Origin: Salaquimonas sp.
GTDB taxonomy: Bacteria > Pseudomonadota > Alphaproteobacteria > Rhizobiales > Rhizobiaceae
Direction: 5' to 3'
Assembly: GCA_022340185.1 (NCBI GenBank)
Contig: JAJDOK010000040.1
Location: 20,634-84,633, forward strand
DNA: 64,000 nt
Shown here: piece after piece, positions 60,799 to 64,000 of the stretch
Layout of the letters: each line of letters starts with the position of its first letter
Numbering within the stretch: the stretch's first letter is position 1
The notes under the pieces: model-generated
What the model was told of the DNA's origin: nothing
The model's database searches: none
Seen by the model: only the letters and a program-made list of their open reading frames with translations
Made by a program: the position numbers and the translations under genes

Positions 60799-60884
60799 GA
60801 CGTCACGATAGCAGCTGGACGCGGAAGGGTCAGCGTCTTAACGTGACAATGCCAACATAAGAGCTCGGCATCAATCAGGAAGAG

Positions 60885-60904
60885 AACGTTCCTTTCGGAA
60901 CGTT
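60885..60904. other. Perfect 8-bp hairpin in accessory DNA
   Basis: AACGTTCC-TTTC-GGAACGTT is a sharp stem-loop without a T-run. It lies between the transposase fragments and the DUF2147 gene; it may be a binding site or element end. Confidence 0.45.
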
Positions 60905-61005
60905 GTCTGGTTATCGCCGACCGGGTTGCCGGTGGTTTTTCAGATTGGAGGAATCACTTTGCCCCCCCGGCCGCCGCGTAACCGATCACCAGATGAAGGC
61001 TTTTC

Positions 61006-61566
61006 ATGAAGTTCCGGCAGACCGATACGACGGTCGTTGCGGTGGCGAAGGCGTCGATTGGCATGATCTTCTGGTACGAGAGGATGGTCGAAACAAAAGC
61101 GGTAAGGGTGCAACGAACCTGCAGTCAGGCGCCCATCTGCCTATGCTTGCTTCTGCTTTTTACGCTCCTCGGCACAAATTTGGTCTCCGCACAAAGTGAC
61201 ACGCCGGTCGGCGTCTGGCTGGATGCAAGCAAGCGAATCCAAGTTCAGATTTTCCCCTGCGGCGATCGACTGTGCGGGAAAATCGTTTGGTTCGAGTGGC
61301 CCAACGACGAACAAGGCCTGCCATTGGTTGATTTGAAGAACGAGAATCCAGAGCTCCGCTCTCGGCCCCTTTTGGGACTTGTCGTCCTTCGGGGCCTTAC
61401 CGCTTCCGGCGAGAACACATGGATGGACGGCAAGATATACAATCCGGAGGATGGCATGGACTATGGCGCTGAGATGTCGATCCAAGACAACAGTGCATTG
61501 CGTGTCCGCGTATATGTGCTCCAATCTGTTATGGGCGAGACACAAATTTGGACAAGGGTTCGTTGA
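61006..61566 (+). CDS. DUF2147 domain secreted protein
   Basis: The C-terminal about 115 residues match DUF2147, a small secreted beta-barrel family of unknown function: VGVWLDASKRIQVQIFPCGD, LCGKIVWFEWPNDEQGLP, RSRPLLGLVVLRGLTASGEN and GKIYNPEDGMDYGAEMSIQD. The hydrophobic segment CLCLLLLFTLLGTNLVSAQ is a signal peptide with likely cleavage after VSA. The start is uncertain. The ATG at 61006 has GAAGG upstream but leaves an unusually long n-region of about 45 residues; an in-frame ATG at 61084 or GTG at 61108 would give normal signal peptides. It lies in accessory DNA between element debris. Confidence 0.75.
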   Translation: MKFRQTDTTVVAVAKASIGMIFWYERMVETKAVRVQRTCSQAPICLCLLLLFTLLGTNLVSAQSDTPVGVWLDASKRIQVQIFPCGDRLCGKIVWFEWPNDEQGLPLVDLKNENPELRSRPLLGLVVLRGLTASGENTWMDGKIYNPEDGMDYGAEMSIQDNSALRVRVYVLQSVMGETQIWTRVR

Positions 61567-61690
61567 AGATTGTCCGTTCCTTGACGTCGAGGGACACGTT
61601 GCGACGAAACCAGTTCACGTACATGGCTCCGGAAGCGCTCGCCTCGCTTAAAGCGAGGGGTCGGTTCCCGACCTTTGGTCGGCGCAAGGA

Positions 61691-61900
61691 TCATGTTGTG
61701 AAAGCGCAAAACGCGATTCCGACAGCAATCGAGAGCAGCAGTGCGATGCGCGCCTCTGCCCGCTTGGGAAGGCGCCACGAATTGGGCAACTTCGATACTG
61801 CAACGGAAAATGGCATGATCATTCCTTCTGCGCCAGGGTGGAAAAAGAGAATGCCGGTGCGCGTGCCGGTCTGATCATAGGCGGTCCACATTGCGTGCAA
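61691..61900 (-). CDS. Unrecognised small ORF with C-terminal membrane span
   Basis: A 69-codon ORF with a hydrophobic C-terminus (ARIALLLSIAVGIAFCAFTT). The same frame stays open about 20 codons upstream of the ATG (FFIRAAYFDNEALHAM), suggesting a 5'-truncated gene rather than an intact one. No family was recognised and there is no good ribosome-binding site. Confidence 0.3.
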   Translation of the reverse strand: MHAMWTAYDQTGTRTGILFFHPGAEGMIMPFSVAVSKLPNSWRLPKRAEARIALLLSIAVGIAFCAFTT

Positions 61901-62233
61901 TGCCTCGTTGTCAAAATACGCGGCCCGGATGAAAAACGATGTCCATATTCATTGCCCATCAGTTGGGGCGGGAGCACGGGTACCGTTTCCCAGTCACCGG
62001 TTGCCGACGGTGTTCGCTGTAAGGGCGCCGGGTTCTAACTTTCGGGGGCAATGTGATGTTCATCGTCTCTCACCCATTGGGCTAGTAGTTTCGCCAGACA
62101 GGCTGATATTCCGCACAATACCAACCAGGTCGGCCTTGGCAGCAGCCTCGGAAACTACGCACAGGCGCCGCGGAAGACGTTGGCGCTGCGTCGCGCCGAT
62201 ATCGTTAGGACAGCGATCGGGGTGGTTCGGGCG

Positions 62234-62271
62234 AAAAAGAAAAGAGGCTCTCCGGAAATCCGAAGAGCCTC
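62234..62271 (-). terminator. Orphan minus-strand intrinsic terminator
   Basis: On the minus strand GAGGCTCT-N12-AGAGCCTC is followed by TTTTCTTTTT. No recognisable minus-strand gene lies just upstream (62272-62619), so it may end an unrecognised small transcript or a lost gene. Confidence 0.75.
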
Positions 62272-62432
62272 AGGTGCCGACGACGCGTGCTGGGGATGAC
62301 AGAGGCGCCGAGGACGGTTCAAATTCATGCAATCGATCGAAATGGATACAACTACTGGTGCGGGGAAAGCGCGTCTACTGAGCCCACGAGTGCATGCAGG
62401 TTTGCACCGTATCCCTCCGATCACTCTTCGTA

Positions 62433-62462
62433 TTGACAAAACAGCTTTTGGTGCTCTTACCA
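62433..62462 (+). promoter_or_regulatory. Candidate promoter for the DUF389 gene
   Basis: TTGACA is followed after 17-18 bp by CTTACC/TTACCA, about 160 bp before the DUF389 start. The -35 is perfect and the -10 weak. Confidence 0.35.
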
Positions 62463-62619
62463 TGCCAAGAGGCAATCCAAATGGGGAATGCAGGCTCACC
62501 ACAGACGGCGTTCTACGCTGCCACCCGGGCCAGCAAATTTCAGGCTCAAATCCGTGCCGTGTTCCAACGCAGGCACTGGACCACTAAACGGACCCGGTCA
62601 TCTGACCGCTTGGATCTGA

Positions 62620-63609
62620 ATGTCGATGACCCATCAGTACATCCACGTGGTTGTTCCAAAGGAAGTGGTCGACAACGTCATCGAGGTCGCAGAACGTGAA
62701 GGTGTAACGCTTGGTGGAATCTCGGCCGTCAAAGGTTCGGCTCGCACGGTCTCATTTCTGACGATGCGCAACGCCCAGCAGGGTTTGCTCGACGACTTGC
62801 AGCGCACGCTACACAACACGGCAGACTGGAAGATCGCCATCAGCCCGGTCGACGCCGTAGTGACGAAATCGCATGAGGAGGAAAATGGGGAGGCCGAGAT
62901 TGCGGAAACCCGCGAAGAATTGCTCTCGCAGATTTCGCGCAACGCCGGCCTTACGCCGACTTACTTGACGCTGGTTACGATTTCCGCCCTCGTCGCTGCG
63001 TTCGGCATGATCGGCAATGATGTGACCGTCATCATTGGCGCGATGGTGATCGCCCCCCTGCTCGGTCCGTTGCTTGGCTCCATTCTCGGTGTGTCGCTGG
63101 GCGAGCGTGGCCTGATTGCCCAAGCCATGAAGGCGAGCGCCACCGGCATCGCGCTGGCCGTGGCCATTGGCGCGGCGATGGGCGTTATCCTGCCTTTCGA
63201 CGTTGCGACACCGGCGCTGGCTGCGCGTGCCTCGGTCGGCTTCCAGAACATCGCGCTGGCGCTTGCCGCCGGAGCCGCTGCCGCATTGTCACTGACCGCC
63301 GGCGCGGCCTCGATCCTCGTCGGCGTCATGGTCGCCGTCGCCCTAATGCCGCCGGCAGCTGCGATCGGCCTTTTTGTGGGCAAGGCGCAATGGCTTATGG
63401 CAGTCGATGCCCTGCTACTGCTGGCGGTCAACCTTGCCGCAGTGCACCTTTCGGGGCAACTCGTCTTCCTGGTGCGCGGCGTCAAGCCCCGCACCCGCTA
63501 CCGGCAGGCCAAGGTCCGGCAGCCCATCCGCTTTTCGCTCACCATCTCCGGCGCACTGCTTTTGGTGTTGGCATTGCTGATCGGTTACCAGGTCCTCTCG
63601 GGCAAGTGA
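62620..63609 (+). CDS. DUF389/TIGR00341 family membrane protein
   Basis: The 329-residue protein has a soluble N-terminal part (about 1-110, HQYIHVVVPKEVVDNVIEVA, an ACT-like fold candidate). A DUF389 membrane domain of six or more spans follows, with the conserved GNDVTVIIGAMVIAPLLGPL and VGVMVAVALMPPAAAIGLFV. Function is unknown for the family. Two ATGs (62620, 62626) are in frame. It appears intact within otherwise degraded accessory DNA, so it is probably cargo of the inserted segment. Confidence 0.85.
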   Translation: MSMTHQYIHVVVPKEVVDNVIEVAEREGVTLGGISAVKGSARTVSFLTMRNAQQGLLDDLQRTLHNTADWKIAISPVDAVVTKSHEEENGEAEIAETREELLSQISRNAGLTPTYLTLVTISALVAAFGMIGNDVTVIIGAMVIAPLLGPLLGSILGVSLGERGLIAQAMKASATGIALAVAIGAAMGVILPFDVATPALAARASVGFQNIALALAAGAAAALSLTAGAASILVGVMVAVALMPPAAAIGLFVGKAQWLMAVDALLLLAVNLAAVHLSGQLVFLVRGVKPRTRYRQAKVRQPIRFSLTISGALLLVLALLIGYQVLSGK

Positions 63610-63648
63610 CGGTGCGCTCACCTACACTGCGAGCGGCATGGCCGCGCC

Positions 63649-63693
63649 GAGGAAATGGTGACGGATCGCTTCCGCTCCTATGGCGCTGCGCTC
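63649..63693 (+). pseudogene. IS6-family transposase catalytic-region scrap
   Basis: The plus strand reads EEMVTDRFRSYGAAL, matching the conserved VTDxLRSYGAA segment around the second catalytic aspartate of IS6 transposases. Only about 15 codons remain. Confidence 0.6.
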
Positions 63694-63698
63694 ATCCC

Positions 63699-63926
63699 GA
63701 TCATGTCCTCGTCGACCTTCGCAACAACAGCGTCCGCATCGTCGGACCGGCCGCCAGGGAAGAGAAGGCCGAATGGGAGATGTGGATGAAACGAAAGGCC
63801 GAGTGCGAAGCCGAAATCGCCGAGCTGCGCCAGCAGCTCGACCAGCCCGACTACCCTTACCGCAAACAGGTCGAGGAAGACATCGAGCACGAAGTGAAGA
63901 TCCTCGCGATCGTCAGTCGACCGTGA
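63699..63926 (+). pseudogene. Truncated ORF with coiled-coil C-terminus
   Basis: Seventy-five codons from the transposase scrap junction to a TGA encode DHVLVDLRNNSVRIVGPAAR, then a highly charged helical stretch (EKAEWEMWMKRKAECEAEIA). It has no start of its own, so the 5' part was probably lost to the IS6 insertion. The track ORF 63390-63926 joins it to an antisense-like frame of the DUF389 gene. Family unknown. Confidence 0.4.
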
Positions 63927-64000
63927 ACTATCCGCAAGCCGTTGATATGTCTGGCTGACTGGCTTCTCCAAGCATGTTCAGTCCCGGCATTTGATGGATT

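Larger units (their letters stand above)
61567..62619. other. About 1 kb of degraded accessory DNA
   Basis: No intact gene is recognisable. It contains two hairpins just after the DUF2147 gene (CCTCGC/GCGAGG at 61642-61658 and GGTCGG/CCGACC at 61660-61674) and a 69-codon minus ORF. A minus-strand reading near 62050-62200 (VVSEAAAKADLVGIVRNISL) looks like protein remnant, but I cannot place it. A minus-strand terminator lies at 62234-62271 and a plus-strand promoter candidate at 62433. Confidence 0.5.

Noticed and set aside
60885-60917. EcfG-type general stress promoter (GGAAC with CGTT) near the hairpin
   Set aside because: GGAAC at 60897 is present, but no CGTT occurs at the required 16-17 bp spacing; the GGAAC is part of the palindrome.
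62155-62502. 115-codon minus-strand ORF in the gene-poor region
   Set aside because: It runs straight through the minus-strand terminator hairpin and has no family resemblance.

Overview
The window is a high-GC chromosomal segment from an alphaproteobacterium, most likely of the order Hyphomicrobiales (Rhizobiales), Mesorhizobium/Phyllobacteriaceae-like. The reasons are the gene orders uppS-cdsA-rseP-bamA-lpxD-fabZ-lpxA-lpxI-lpxB and nuoA-N-birA-rnj-mce-DUF1467-proS-lolC-lolD, LpxI in place of LpxH, a short proline-tRNA ligase, direct-repeat LexA boxes (GTTC-N7-GTTC) and promoters of the CTTG(C/A)-N17-CTATAT type. No replication origin, rRNA or CRISPR array was seen.

Layout. 1-1.5 kb: a truncated quinone-oxidoreductase-type gene and tpiA (minus strand). 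1.8-8.3 kb: a plus-strand run of ppiD-like foldase, trpD, trpC, moaC, moeA and SOS-autoregulated lexA. 8.3-13.8 kb: comEC (minus), then gltX and gltA (plus), closed by a clear terminator. 13.9-28.4 kb: a long minus-strand block that reads rpsB, tsf, pyrH, frr, uppS, cdsA, rseP, bamA, lpxD, fabZ, lpxA, lpxI, lpxB in transcription order, i.e. translation factors followed by envelope and lipid A synthesis, then a small secreted protein. 28.7-30.5 kb: an SLC13-type permease (plus). 30.5-40 kb: dnaE, a glutamate-cysteine-ligase-like/CBS fusion, lolD, lolC and proS (minus). 40-59.5 kb: DUF1467, mce, rnj, birA and the full 14-gene complex I operon nuoA-N (minus). 59.97-60.2 kb: tRNA-Asp(GTC) and tRNA-Val(TAC). 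60.2-64 kb: a patchy accessory region beside tRNA-Val, with transposase fragments, a DUF2147 secreted protein, about 1 kb without a recognisable gene, a DUF389/TIGR00341 membrane protein and a broken ORF.

Most of the window is conserved core genome. The parts that deserve attention are not in the ORF track or are small. (1) Upstream of dnaE there is an unlisted 32-codon gene for a single-span membrane microprotein. It has a good ribosome-binding site and a promoter whose -10 element is covered by a perfect LexA box, and a second perfect LexA box lies at its 3' end in front of dnaE. This looks like a SidA/TisB-like SOS-induced peptide unit. (2) An 85-residue two-span membrane protein is wedged by ATGA overlaps between nuoH and nuoI. 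(3) Ribosomal protein S2 carries a repeat linker and a helix-hairpin-helix tail that is paralogous to the tail of NuoE. (4) A structured sRNA with its own terminator lies between proS and DUF1467. (5) A 14-bp motif is shared by the gltA and nuoA upstream regions.

Functions, family names and start choices come from reading the translations; no database search was possible. Start codons were moved from the track's longest-ORF starts wherever a better start with ribosome-binding site or family-typical N-terminus was visible.
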